From NCBI GenBank assembly GCA_963978905.1, contig OZ022259.1:52098727-52162726 (forward strand): 64,000 bases of DNA, given 5' to 3'. Below, piece by piece: positions 1 through 11,014 of the stretch; positions within the stretch are counted from its first letter, which is position 1, and each line of letters opens with the position of its first letter. Below the pieces are notes generated by a model, which saw nothing but the letters and a program-made list of their open reading frames with translations, did no database searches and was not told where the DNA came from. Position numbers and translations under genes: made by a program. The DNA comes from Trichostrongylus colubriformis. Lineage: Eukaryota > Nematoda > Chromadorea > Rhabditida > Trichostrongylidae.

Positions 1-884
1 GGAAAGGTGTGCAAACTTGAGGGAATTTTCGGACAACTTGTCATGGTGTGAGATCAAATAATCATTCGAATTTTTGTTTCGTTTTCGAAAGGATGAACAA
101 TCCGATTACCGAGCCTTTTTGCGCCGTACCCTTCTCTTGTCATGCGTCTCGAAATCTTCACCAAAATCTTGTTTCCATGTAAGTTAATGGACCATTCCAT
201 GTCAACTGGAACACTCGATCATGGTGAAGCCGTCACCGAATGGACCTTCTCACCCGTAAACGAACGGCTCCGATCTTAACTTGTGGAAGATTATCTGGGG
301 TTTCATGGGGAAAGAATTCAGACCGATTGGAGGATTCAGGGAGTTTAAAAACGTTGTCATCGAAGCGTGGCAGCATGTGGTCTAGAAACATTCTGAAAAT
401 CTTTATATGGACCTATATCATCAAAATTTGTGGCTATTCGAAGCAATAGAGGACCAAATGATCGCAAAATCAGCATTTTCCTCTTTTTCGTTGTTTCTCG
501 GTTGACTAATGGGTCAATCTGTTCAGTGGCTGTATAATTTTGCAGAATGGTATGAGCGCCATTTTCAAAACAAATTAAGAGAAGAATCTTCTATGTTTCT
601 TCTCTGAAATTTGATATGGATGCACGAATGCGCGTCCACACTGGCTACATCTTTCACCTAGAAACTTTTTTTGGATTACTCTGCGAACAGAGTTTTTGGA
701 CAATTTATAGGTGGCTGTATAATTATGCAGAGCACTGTATAGTGTCACCGCCTAGGATAGACGAGAAAGACGAAACAAATTTGGTGGCTGCTCTTATCAG
801 CTGCTATCACTTTCGATCCACCACCAATAGGGTACCTTATCACTCCCTATATCATTTGTAAAATTCAAGGTCCCAGCTTTGCTG
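1..884. other. Gene-free sequence
   Basis: I see no credible coding exon. Open frames are short and have no recognisable motifs. Around 765-850 a segment containing TTATCAGCTGCTATCAC resembles part of the repeat block at 61000-61640, so it is probably a dispersed repeat fragment. Confidence 0.4.
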
Positions 885-1158
885 CAACGCGGGTATGTAC
901 CCTTATGTCAGGATTCCGCACGACGACGAGCGGCGTGTACGCAGTGTTTGTGAGCGATTCACTCGCAGTAGTTGGGTCTTAGAACGATTACACGTTAATG
1001 CCAAGTGGGGCAACACGCAGTAGGGGGCAACACGCAGTTGACTTGTAATCGCTTCGGGACCCAACAACGTGGCGCCTCTAGTTTGTCCGCATTGCCTCGC
1101 TTGCGTCATATCGCGGTGCGAAATCCAGACATCAGGGTACACACCCCTGCGACGCGAG
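885..1158. mobile_element. Foldback (MITE-like) element
   Basis: The left end (a GGGTATGTACCC segment followed by TCAGGATTCCGCAC) is mirrored near 1115-1155 by GTGCGAAATCCAGACATCAGGG. Inner segments around the GTAATCG and GGACCCAACA motifs are also mirrored. It shares its terminal motif with the larger foldback at 5300-6000, so the two are relatives. No transposase is present. Confidence 0.55.
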
Positions 1159-2138
1159 GTACGTATTTCGAGACGAACACACGCACACAGAAAGACATAC
1201 TTAGCGGATTATACATAGTAGGATTATATTCTTATTCGTCTTACGTTTCTTTCGCATTTACTGCTCTACCATAATCCGTCACAGTAAAAATTGAAAGTAT
1301 CTTTCTGAGATGCGCTTCGTATTCGATTTTCATTCTTTATTCTATAAGTGATAGCTGAATGTGATATTACTTGCTGAAGCGAACCGCTATACAAGCCACT
1401 ACTTACACGTCCCCGACTAGTCTAAGCCAACCGGTCGAGGTCGACACAGTCGCTTAATGAGGGTATCCTTGCAACCAGATACTTGCAATGTTCATTACGA
1501 AAGTAAGTACATAGTTGCGCTGGGCTCAAACGGATTATCGGGAACAGTCTTCTTTGGAAATACTCTAAGGCAAAAAAATAAAGAAGGTAAATAAAACAGC
1601 AGTTGTTCTCATCGACCATTATACAGTTTTTCAAGGGATAGCTTTGAAGGCAGCATTCATATTTGCGCCGGCAAGGGGGGGGGGGGGCTGCCTTCACAGG
1701 CAGCGAGGCAGAATGGCACGGGGAAGGTGCAGAGATGACGCAAGCAACGGAGACGCAGAGACGGGGCCATGCCCTGCGGCCCGCCAAGGGCTTAGTGCGA
1801 TTTTATAGACGCAGAAAGCGATACGTGATGCAGAGATAGCACCCTGCGTCTCTGCCCGTCTCGAGCTGCTCAGCGCCGCAGAGTATAAAGCCGGCCGAAA
1901 GAATGTACTAGAAGACTTGACCGAACGATAATCATTATTACGAAGATCCATAATGTTGTACTATACATAGAATGACTGCAATACGGCACCATTGCATCAG
2001 ATCCATTGTCTTTCCCTGAAAATGTGGACAAACTATAAATCTAAAAATATGAACGGATTTGTGCCAGTGTTTTAGGACACTGTTCTCACAGTACGCTTTA
2101 GGTGATGCCCTCTCACAAAATGTAATGTAGCGAAGATA
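1159..2138. other. Gene-free sequence with a poly-G tract
   Basis: No gene is recognised. A run of a dozen or so G residues lies near 1676-1687. Similar G homopolymers occur at about 15041, 23306, 51809 and 55127. Confidence 0.35.
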
Positions 2139-3360
2139 TTACCCTAAAGTCCCATAGATAAGAGCGGCCTGTAGATAAGAGCGGTTTGTGCTAGAAAATG
2201 AAAATTGACGTTTGTATATGTTTTTCTTCGGCGCTGTGTGCTCATGATTATCGCATTAATAGCCTACAACTTCACCTTCATTCTTACTGTTCTCTATACT
2301 TTTTCTATTGCTATTTTTTTATTAGGTTGTAAGGAAAGTTCTGGCCGCATTCGCGCGTTCACAAAATAAACTCAAATTTCGAAGCGCGTCTACATGAATT
2401 AAATTACAAGTTGTGCTTCTTAGATAGAGAAGAAGTTGCTTTTTCTGGATATATGCTTTTCTTGAAATGTTACAAGTTTTTCGAGTTATTAGGAAAATTA
2501 TAAAATACTGCGAAAATGGCACTTTTTAGATGACTTCACTTCACGAGTTTTTGTTTAGCTGAGTCCCAGCGAAGGTGACCACAAATGTGAGTGCTGCAAG
2601 GGGAGGGGGTGAAGCATTGTATTGAACACTTTGTCCCTGGTTTCAGAAGTGCAGAAATGAGAACGAGTTGCTCGAATTTCCAATTGGTCAAATCGCTTTA
2701 ACTAAAGCGACAGAAAGCGATGAGCGCCCATACTTGCAGAGGATATCCACAAGTATTGGCCCCTCAACAAACAAGCTTGACCAACCACCTCAAGTAGCCT
2801 TGATTTGGAAAAACCCAAAGAAATGGGTGCCGAGGGACCCCTCAGGGCAGCTATGCGCAAGCGCATTTTCCACAAATCCTCTTCCAGTAATTGAAACAGT
2901 TGAAGGCTGAAGCCATTACTCATCTATCGTATTCACCAGATCTAGCGCTAACCATGCCCCACTTTTCCAAACATCTGTACAGCTTCTTCAGCAGCAGTGT
3001 GTTCGGAAAGAGTGATGGGTTGAAGTCGACTTTTTTTGTTTTCGCGCTCTATGAATTATCAGCCCTTCTCCAAAATAAGATATGCAAATATCCATAATAC
3101 TTCCAAAAATGCAGCGAATCGAACGGTTCTTATTCTGCGAGAAAAGATGCAGTCTGAGCCGAGTTATGATCTCCCGAAGTTGAAATTGCGAAACCGGCTA
3201 TGAGAAATCTAATTTTACTGTTGCATTGGGAGTGACTGCTGCTGGAGAGAAATTTGAAACAATGCTAATTTTAAAAAATTTTTTAGGCAATTTTAAGAAT
3301 TTTTAAGAATTTTTTTTATCGGTAAATCAAACCGCTCTTATCTATGGGACTTTAGGGTAA
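2139..3360. mobile_element. Non-autonomous DNA transposon with 29-bp terminal inverted repeats
   Basis: Positions 2139-2167, beginning TTACCCTAAAGTCCC, are the exact reverse complement of 3332-3360. The 1222-bp element has no transposase-like frame. The target-site duplication is not obvious, so the superfamily is not assigned. Confidence 0.65.
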
Positions 3361-5299
3361 ATGAATCCTTCGCCACCTCACCTGATACGACGTTCCGACC
3401 AAGCCTCTCTAGGCTATGGCGCCTATGAGAAACAAACAGCCCACGTTCTTCTTTTTCAGCTTTTCTCTTTTCTCTTTGTAAGATGGGACTTATTCGCTAC
3501 AATTGGTCATGCAGTAGATCCCATTCGCTACAATTGGTCATGCAGTAGATCCCCTCTTACCCTTGGGTCATGTCAATCTTGCCATTTCCCTCTTCTCATC
3601 TATTCCCTATCACTGTCCCGGTTCACTGCTAATCAATTCCGGGCGTGCGACAAGGCACTCGTACTGGTTCACCCCGGTGTTAATTGCCTCGCTGCTTTCA
3701 GTACAAATTACCCATGTGCAAAGAAACGTGGGGGTCGCTAACTGCGGCAACCTTGTCCCAATTCGAGTGTCCTCTTACATATCAGTCGGTTTCATATTAG
3801 TTCACTTGCTTGTATTTATGGGTTCGTAATTCTGTAATCTGAGAATTTATTTGCTGATATGTAACCCTTTGTAATTGAGCACGGCGTGTGACCGTTCCAC
3901 ATTTTCTTATAACCACGCGTTGCGTATCTGCCTTCATCGAGAAAGAATAGCTCAGATTATTCATGATTACTGTCTGGTTCATTCAAGTAAAACCCCTCTC
4001 TTACAGACCCCTCTTAGTGGCTGAGAGTGTCAAAAAAAGGCTGTTTTAATGGAGTGGGCAATTTTGGGACAACGCATCTCAATCACCATTCCGCAGGTGT
4101 GCGGACTAGATGATACGACAAAAATGATTCAGAGCTAGGGGGTAGCTTCTAGTAGCTAGAAAGGAGAACAGTTAGGGAAGCACATCTCCCCCCACCGCTG
4201 TCTACCCCATATCCACATAGCTATTGGAGGTACGCATTTGGAAGATTCAGCTCGAACATTCAGACATTTCCATTCTTAAAGGAACCGGAAGGGGTCCGAA
4301 ACAAGAGGAAGATGCAAAGAAATGAGCTTTTGTAACGAACACTGAAGGCTAGAAGCGGTAATCGGCGAAAAACTCGGATTCAAGAGCGCGACGCTGCGAT
4401 GTGTATTCGCATCCCATTCGCATCCAACACAGTGACTTTCCGAGTTGTCCGCTGTGGGAGACGGGCCGCTGGCCGACGTTAGTTGTAGCACCTGACTCGC
4501 AGCGCAGTGGAAAGCGCCATTCCCAACTAGATTAGCATTCATGTAAGTATATCTAGAAGCAGTGTAAGAAAGAATAAAGGAAAAAGTAAAAGGAAAAAGC
4601 AAATTTATAAAAGAAACATCTTCTCTTAGCACCATGCCACGGCGTCAAATTGGCGAGTTTGTGAAGTGGCGGCCACTTAAACTCGTCCACACTACGTCTG
4701 TTCTACCGTAAGCCAAAATTACCCCCCTCCGGTATTTTTAATGTGAGCAAATTAATTTTGGAAATAAAGTCAGTTTGCAGTCCATGTTTGTGGCTAGCAG
4801 AAGTATGCATGGATCTCGTGCAATGCGGTGCATTTATTCCCAGCTTCAGTCACATATCGCTATAATCAAATTAGCCGACATGTCTTTGCTGCAGTAGATC
4901 TTTGGGTAATTATCCAAGTTGTGCCTTTCTCTGCTCACAGTGCGCCATCACGGCTCCACACTGGCTCAAACCCGAATAGGCATGTCCAGTTAACTGAGGC
5001 TCAGGCAAGATGCGGTGCGAGCCAGCTTGGAACCCGTACGTAATTGGAACTCAAAGCGACCGCCGTGTCCTACGGTTTGTATAAGGTGCACACACGGTAA
5101 TCGCTTCATGAGCCAACCACGTACGGAACCCTTATTTTGTACTCGTTCCTCACACGTCGCACGCCACGATACGAACCTTCCGTCTCAGAGGCAGACACCC
5201 TCAACGTCCTCTTCAAAAATCAGATGCCATCTCTTGAATACAGGATAGGCAGTTGATATACATTATGCTTCCTTTAATGGAGGCCTTACGCGACAATCC
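3361..5299. other. Gene-free sequence with a 31-bp direct repeat
   Basis: The only clear structure is a 31-bp unit (ATTCGCTACAATTGGTCATG and following bases) repeated twice in tandem at about 3492 and 3523. The rest shows no coding or RNA signal I can support. Confidence 0.35.
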
Positions 5300-6003
5300 C
5301 GGGTGTGTACCCTCACGTCAGGATTTCGCACCGCGGCATGTCGCAAGCGAAGCTATGCGGACGAGCTAAAGGCCCACTCTGTTGGGTCCCGGCGATTAGA
5401 AGTCAACTGCGCATCGCGCCCCTAGCATTACCGTGTAATCGTTCTAGCAAGGGAAGGTATTTTACTTCCCATGTAACTTTGAAATGAGACCCGGGGGATC
5501 GATAGAACTTCGAACGCTGATTATAACTGTGAAAACCAAAATCGCTACCTGGCATTCTGAAACGAGTTACGATGGGTCAAAGTTTGCCTGTGATTTGCCT
5601 GTGACATCTCATTGGCGAGGCACTTTGCCATCAGCAAGGCCGTTGGATAGCCAGAATTGACCGCAGTGGCTTACTGGTAGTGTTCCAGATCTGCGGGGTT
5701 AGGTTCGTGGGGATTGGGCTTAGCAACGGACTTGCTGATGGCAGAGTGCCTCGCCAGTGGGGTGTCACAAGCAGACTTTGACCCATCGTAACTCGCTTCA
5801 GAATGCCAGGTAGCAATTTTGGTCTTCACAGTTATAATCAGCGTTCGAAGCTCTATCTCCCCCGAATCTCATTTCAAAGTTCCATGGGAAGTAAAATACC
5901 TTCCCTTGTAAGACAAGTACCGCGACGTGCATAGCTCGCACACACTGCCTCGTACGCCGCTCGTCGTCGTGCGAAATCCTGACGTAAGACGGCACCCAAC
6001 ATA
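5300..6003. mobile_element. Large foldback element
   Basis: The left arm (about 5318-5640) and right arm (about 5720-5985) are imperfect reverse complements. Shared blocks include the segment around TTTGAAATGAGA, GATTATAACTGTGA and GACCCATCGTAACTC. About 80 bp separate the arms. The terminal motif (GTCAGGATTTCGCAC) is shared with the element at 885-1158. There is no transposase, so it is presumably non-autonomous. Confidence 0.65.
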
Positions 6004-6554
6004 ACCCCTTTCCCCCCTTGGATGGCATTCAGAAAGAGGTCTTTATGAGTAGAACGGTCCACTTCATACCCGCCTTCCCAACCATGTCGTTTTTGCCAAT
6101 GTACTCACCGTGATTACACTATAGCACGTCTTGCGTGTTTATTGGGCGGATGTACAAAAATGAACGCGTGATGATGGACGGTGCATGGAAAACATCCGCT
6201 CTTGTATTACTAAAGTTTCGGCGAACCTAGTAGGTCGTTTTTGATCCTAGTTTCTTTAGAAAACTCATTTCAGGGAGGTGTTTTCTTGAATTAATCAGTG
6301 CTTGTGAAGTACCCACCAGGACGGAAGGGCCCGGCATTGGCATATTTGCGGTTTTTTCGAATGCCGAAAAACAGGCTAAGGAAATAGCGGTCTGAACGCG
6401 AGTTCATTTTGTTGTGGCATCAGTAGAACAAGGTGGGGTATCTTCATAAACTGATCTGATTGAAGCCGCGTTTACATGAAACCAGCTGTGGCAAGATCCA
6501 TTTGTTTGTTCTGTTTTTATTGTTCCTTTTCGATGTTGTCTGTTTGTTGTCAGA

Positions 6555-6960
6555 ACTAGGTGCTATGGGAGTTAGGGGGGGGCCACTCGACAAAAGCAAA
6601 AGTCGCGCCCAATTTTTGCTTATAGGCACTCTCAAGGTTATTTTATGCCTAGATACAGCTAACTTACTGAGAAAACGATTGAATTAGTCTTCCACTGGTA
6701 TGTTACGAAAAATTCACTACAACTAGACTGAACAACCACTTACACGTATTTGCCTATACCTAGGGAAAGGGAATCTCCTTCCCCAAGGCTTAGGCTAACA
6801 TAGGACGAAAAAAAAAGCACGAATTTGCTTCATCAGAATCGTTTCTATGCAGAATTCGAACCTGATTTGGCTAGGCTATGGCTTCTCTGCGCTCAGCCAT
6901 GGCGTTAGAGACGCAGAGCACAGTGCGCTGGCCCCCCCTAACTCCCATAGCACCCAGAAC
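6555..6960. mobile_element. Putative short inverted-repeat element
   Basis: A terminal segment (GGTGCTATGGGAGTTAGG) near 6559 recurs as its reverse complement (CCTAACTCCCATAGCACC) near 6938. About 370 bp lie between. This supports a small TIR element, but the ends and target duplication were not resolved. Confidence 0.45.
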
Positions 6961-7198
6961 TATCCTTATTACCATCTTACAATGTTTTTTTCGGTCGTAC
7001 CGCCCTCCGTCCTACATAACGTATCCTATTAGTGTTATCTTTCAATTCTGCTCTGACAAGGGTTCGAATTCACATACTAGTTGGCGGCCTAGTTTTTCTC
7101 TCTGTTGCTGGGACTAGCTCATATATCGTTCGTCTTGTCGCATTTCGCGAGGCTTTCTTGATTCATATCAACTACAATTCTCATTCATCTCTTTTGAT

Positions 7199-7211
7199 TA
7201 AAATTTTCAGA
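7199..7211 (+). promoter_or_regulatory. Probable spliced-leader trans-splice acceptor of cox-6B
   Basis: AAAATTTTCAG ends one base before the ATG at 7212. TTTTCAG is the nematode 3' splice consensus, and no upstream exon is recognisable. Addition of a spliced leader giving an almost absent 5' UTR is the simplest reading. Confidence 0.6.
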
Positions 7212-10200
7212 ATGCCTGCTGAAGTCAAGGTGCCATTAACCACGTGGGAGCGGCTGCAGAAATATCAGGTTTGTTAGACATTTTCATATTTTTCTAACGA
7301 TAAGAGGTACCTTTAGTTGAATTGCTATTTCGTTGTTTCTTTTTTCGCATTAAAACTTCAGAACGAGCATTCTGCCGCTCTGCGTCACCCCGATTCTCCC
7401 GATTGGTTCAATAAGGAACACAATGAAAAGCTGAAGAAGGAGCTCCTATGGGCTGCTCCTTGGGATGCTCGTTTCCCTCAGGTATGGGTAGTTAAATATG
7501 AAGAATCGTACTTTTGAGAAGAATTGTTTGAGGTTCAACAAAAGATTTGTTTGAATCGACTCAGTGAAGATGTAGATAACAGAATTTTTCCATTATTCTT
7601 GTTTCTGCCTTTTGTGGTCTGCTTTTGGCTATTCATTATTACGACGTTTTTGAGTGAAAGTATCTCATCACATTTTTTTTTTTGAGGGTGAGGGTTCCTT
7701 TTTACTGTGGTTTCCGCGAATGTCAAAGTTTTGAATGTCATAAAATTCGTGATTTTTTGTGATCATCGTATTTTAGCTTGTGTCATAAGGCTTTAATGTA
7801 GGAAATGCAGCTTCATTTTTAGTTCAGCACCCTATTTGTTGCAAAGATCTGGCTCGCATTTTATATTTCCAGAACATTTCTTTTTTCATACTATTAAGTG
7901 TTTCGTAGAAAGAAATTTCGGCACTATCCAACTTTCCCCACCCCAGATACCGCTGGTTGGTCAAAAAAATAATTTTCGCTGAAACTTCGCCCAGGAGGGT
8001 TATTTGAGGTGCTGATCACGAATATGACATCCGTTTTTGCCGTTTGCGCCAAATTGGTGCAATTGCACCAACATGGTGCAATTTCACCAATTCGGCGCAA
8101 ACGGCAAAAAATTGATGTCATATTCGTAATCAGCACCCCAAATAACCCCCCTAGACAAAGTTTCAGCGAAAATTATTTTTTTGACCAACTGGCGGTATCA
8201 GGGGTGGGGAAAGTTGAATAGTGACGAAATTTCTTTGAGTTTTCATAGCGCTTCTTTTTTTTTCATGATTAGATAGTAGGTGTTCATTAACTTTAATTGC
8301 GCAGTGTACCACTCGCATCGCTCGGCTATGTTAGGAGTGGTGTCGCCCACTACTCGTTTCTGGTCCTCTGCGCGCAATTTGATCAGTCTGATGACTGGTT
8401 AGGCTGACCATGGCTTACTCGAAGATTTGCATTCTCCCTCATTTGCCCGATTTCCTTTAATTCACCTGGGCTAAGCCGTATTGTTCCTAAGGCAGTTTTC
8501 GCATCTGTGCATCTCCCTTCTGTGCTCCCATCTAGGGCAGCGTCAGTCTATCGTAGAATGACTGCAGGTGTATTATGCAGGCGTTTGAAGGCACGGGGAG
8601 GGAGACAAGGTGAAAAGCTTGTCTGGAAACTTTTGAGCACAGGAGAAATTACGTGTAGCAAAAGTCACGCTGAACCATGCGCCTTTGGGGCGCTGTTGCG
8701 ATGTGAGCACGCTTCATCTCGAACTACACGCTTCAGTGGTCGAGCTGCCTGCTGACGACTGACAGAAGAGGGGCATTGTTTTGATGATGATGTCCAACAG
8801 CAAACAAACGGAGCAAACAACAGGCAAGCTAGTGAAGAATGAAAGGGGATAAGCGAAGAAAACGAAAAAAAGCGTTTATCATAAAAATTACAAAGGAATT
8901 CACACTTGACGACTTGGTAAGGCGCCATTGGCGAACTACTACAGGGTACACTCTTAAATTGCCCCCTTCTAATGTGTTCGAATAAGTGGTAGCAGCTATT
9001 ACAGCCTCAGGTTGGTTGCGAGGTCATTAGCTGCTCACCTCTATTTTTATTGACTCTTTCATCACAATCACTCCTTTGCGGGCGGGCAGACAGACAGACA
9101 GACATAACGACAAACAGACACAAACAAAATAAGTGTTTAAAATGGGATAATGCCAGCATATGTTTGCCCTCGAACCGCGTGGTGCTCGATTATCTCACAG
9201 AGATTCCTCGGCTGGGAAGAAAAGGTTGGAGATGTCCATTGCCTGACTATCTCCTGTTATCGGAGGATTGCTGGAAAACATTTTTTATTTTCTATATTTT
9301 ATTCCTCGGAATAATATATTTATGCAGTGTAGGGTGTTACACTTTTCTTTGAAATATCGCAGATCTTTCTGGACTCACAGTTTTCTGTTTCCTGTAGGTT
9401 TTACTTTTATTGTTGTATTTCTAGGTGCGCAAGCAGCGTCAATGCTTTGCATATTACGTTGATTTCCATCGTTGCAATGAATTGATGGGCAAGGACTACA
9501 AGCCTTGCAAGTTCTTCCAGAATGTGTATAAGGTTAGTTGATATGGAATATTTATTTGAAATTACGATGTTATCACTCCGCTCACTATTCAAAATACACT
9601 TTTCGATGTACGCTCGAGGGTCAGTTTGCTATATACTTCCAAATTTATTAAAATTTATGTATACATGGATTGGTTCGAGTGCGAGGTAGCTGGAACTTTA
9701 TCTTTTAGTACCTTCTGGTCCTTGATCATACAGGGTGGATTGGGTGCAAGTAATCACTGGCGAAGACAGATCTACTCTTATGTGCTTTTAGACCCTTTCT
9801 CTCTATTCTAAATTTACATATTTTTATACATTTTTGTGTAGTATTGAAATCGTCTCTTTAATTAGTTTTTTATATGTTTTTTGAATATTTCATATATACT
9901 CTTAGCACTCAACTGAAGGTTAGAAGCGTCAGCCACTGTGATTGCTCACCTCGAACCCGGTTCAGTCCGAATTTCTGCTATAGAGCGAGAATTTTTTCAA
10001 AAGCTCCCAGCGATGATTCTAAAATGCGATATGCAGTTGAAGGGATATTTTCTAAAGTTCTCATATATGTGTATAAGTGATGCCGTTTGCCAAGGTTTGT
10101 TCAAAAGGAGTTCAGGGAACAGCTTCAGTATTAATGTGATGGTGCGGAACAGATGCGGTGAGGTCTGCAAGTAAAATATTCACTGTCAGGATTTGGAGAC

Positions 10201-10469
10201 AGAAACTTTTGCTGAATTCTTTGCTTTCACGCCGTATTTGTTTTATTATCTTTTTTCCAACTCTGGATTTTTCCGCATGTTTGCCCCCGTGCATATGATC
10301 TTAGTTTAGTTTAGTCCTTTAGTAGGAAATCATCAGTAATCGTTATTTATTCTGCTTTGTACTTTGATGTCACCACGTTTTTTTTCAGGATATATGCCCG
10401 AATTTCTGGGTTGAGAAGTGGGATGAGCTCGTCGAGGAAGGCCGCTTCCCCGCCAAATTCGATCGTTAG
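7212..10469 (+). CDS. cox-6B: Cytochrome c oxidase subunit 6B (COX6B/COX12 family), 4 exons
   Basis: Exons are 7212-7268, 7362-7481, 9425-9532 and 10389-10469. All introns are phase 0 with GT..AG ends. The product is 121 residues. Subunit 6B sits on the intermembrane-space face of complex IV, bridges the dimer, and is imported by the Mia40 pathway as a twin-cysteine helical hairpin. The diagnostic features are visible: the entry motif W-D-A-R-F-P in exon 2, then C-x9-C (CFAYYVDFHRC) in exon 3. A C-x10-C starts in exon 3 and is completed by the Cys in exon 4, followed by the conserved W-V-x-K-W-D and a final G-R-F-P-A-K. About 45 extra N-terminal residues precede the core. It is the first of three same-strand genes. 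Intron 2 is long (1.9 kb) and carries a foldback element. From memory, C. elegans also has COX6B beside NDUFC2; this was not checked. Confidence 0.93.
7911..8234. mobile_element. Palindromic MITE inside cox-6B intron 2
   Basis: An almost perfect inverted repeat. The left arm begins AGAAATTTCGGCACTATCC and the right arm ends with its complement at 8234. The arms meet near 8060-8075 at a TGGTGCAATT palindrome. The element is about 324 bp with no coding capacity. Mirror-image open frames on both strands are a by-product of the palindrome. Confidence 0.8.
9088..9104. repeat. CAGA/GACA microsatellite
   Basis: A short (GACA)n run, about four units, in intron 2 of cox-6B. Confidence 0.6.
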
Positions 10470-10511
10470 AATGGAGGCGACAACTTTATATATAGTGTAG
10501 ACTCGTGTCGA

Positions 10512-10517
10512 AATAAA
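10512..10517 (+). terminator. Polyadenylation signal of cox-6B
   Basis: AATAAA lies 43 bp after the cox-6B stop codon, which is the expected position. A second AATAAA about 75 bp further on is an alternative. Confidence 0.65.
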
Positions 10518-11014
10518 TTTATGCTGTGGCTTGTTTGATTTTTTTCACGGAGGTAACGAGCCATGGATATCTGCTTTGTGCTTCATGTAATCAATAAATT
10601 ATGTTTCTCCCTTCTCATCGTTCCTGGTCATGTCATAATAGTGGTCATTATTACGGTCTGTGGCGCCTCTTGGACTCAATTCGACAGGCTGCAAGCGGCA
10701 AGATGGTGGTACACTGGATAAATTTTGGGAGTGGGAAGTCTCGATAGGAAATCCTATCCGTTTCTCGATCTCTTTCTCCCACGTCGGTTAGGAAGTTTAA
10801 GTTTTTGTCGGGGTTTTCCCCTGCAATATCCTTTTTTATGTGACCCTGTTTCTATGAATTTCTCCAGTGGTTTGTCGCGTAGTGGGTTCGATTTGTTCGT
10901 GCAATTCGACTGCTGATCAGTTCCTTGAGTACTTTCTCTTACTCAGTGTGTTTGTTGAAAGGCATGAGCAGTATCCTAGAAATTTTGCCAGTTCATTACA
11001 AATCTTTGTGATAG

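Noticed and set aside
1674..1690. Telomere or G-quadruplex signal at poly-G runs
   Set aside because: They are simple G homopolymers with no TTAGGC telomere repeats. Common simple repeats.
7924..8221. Two mirror-image 70-codon frames
   Set aside because: They are the two arms of the palindromic MITE in cox-6B intron 2 and read the same sequence from both strands.
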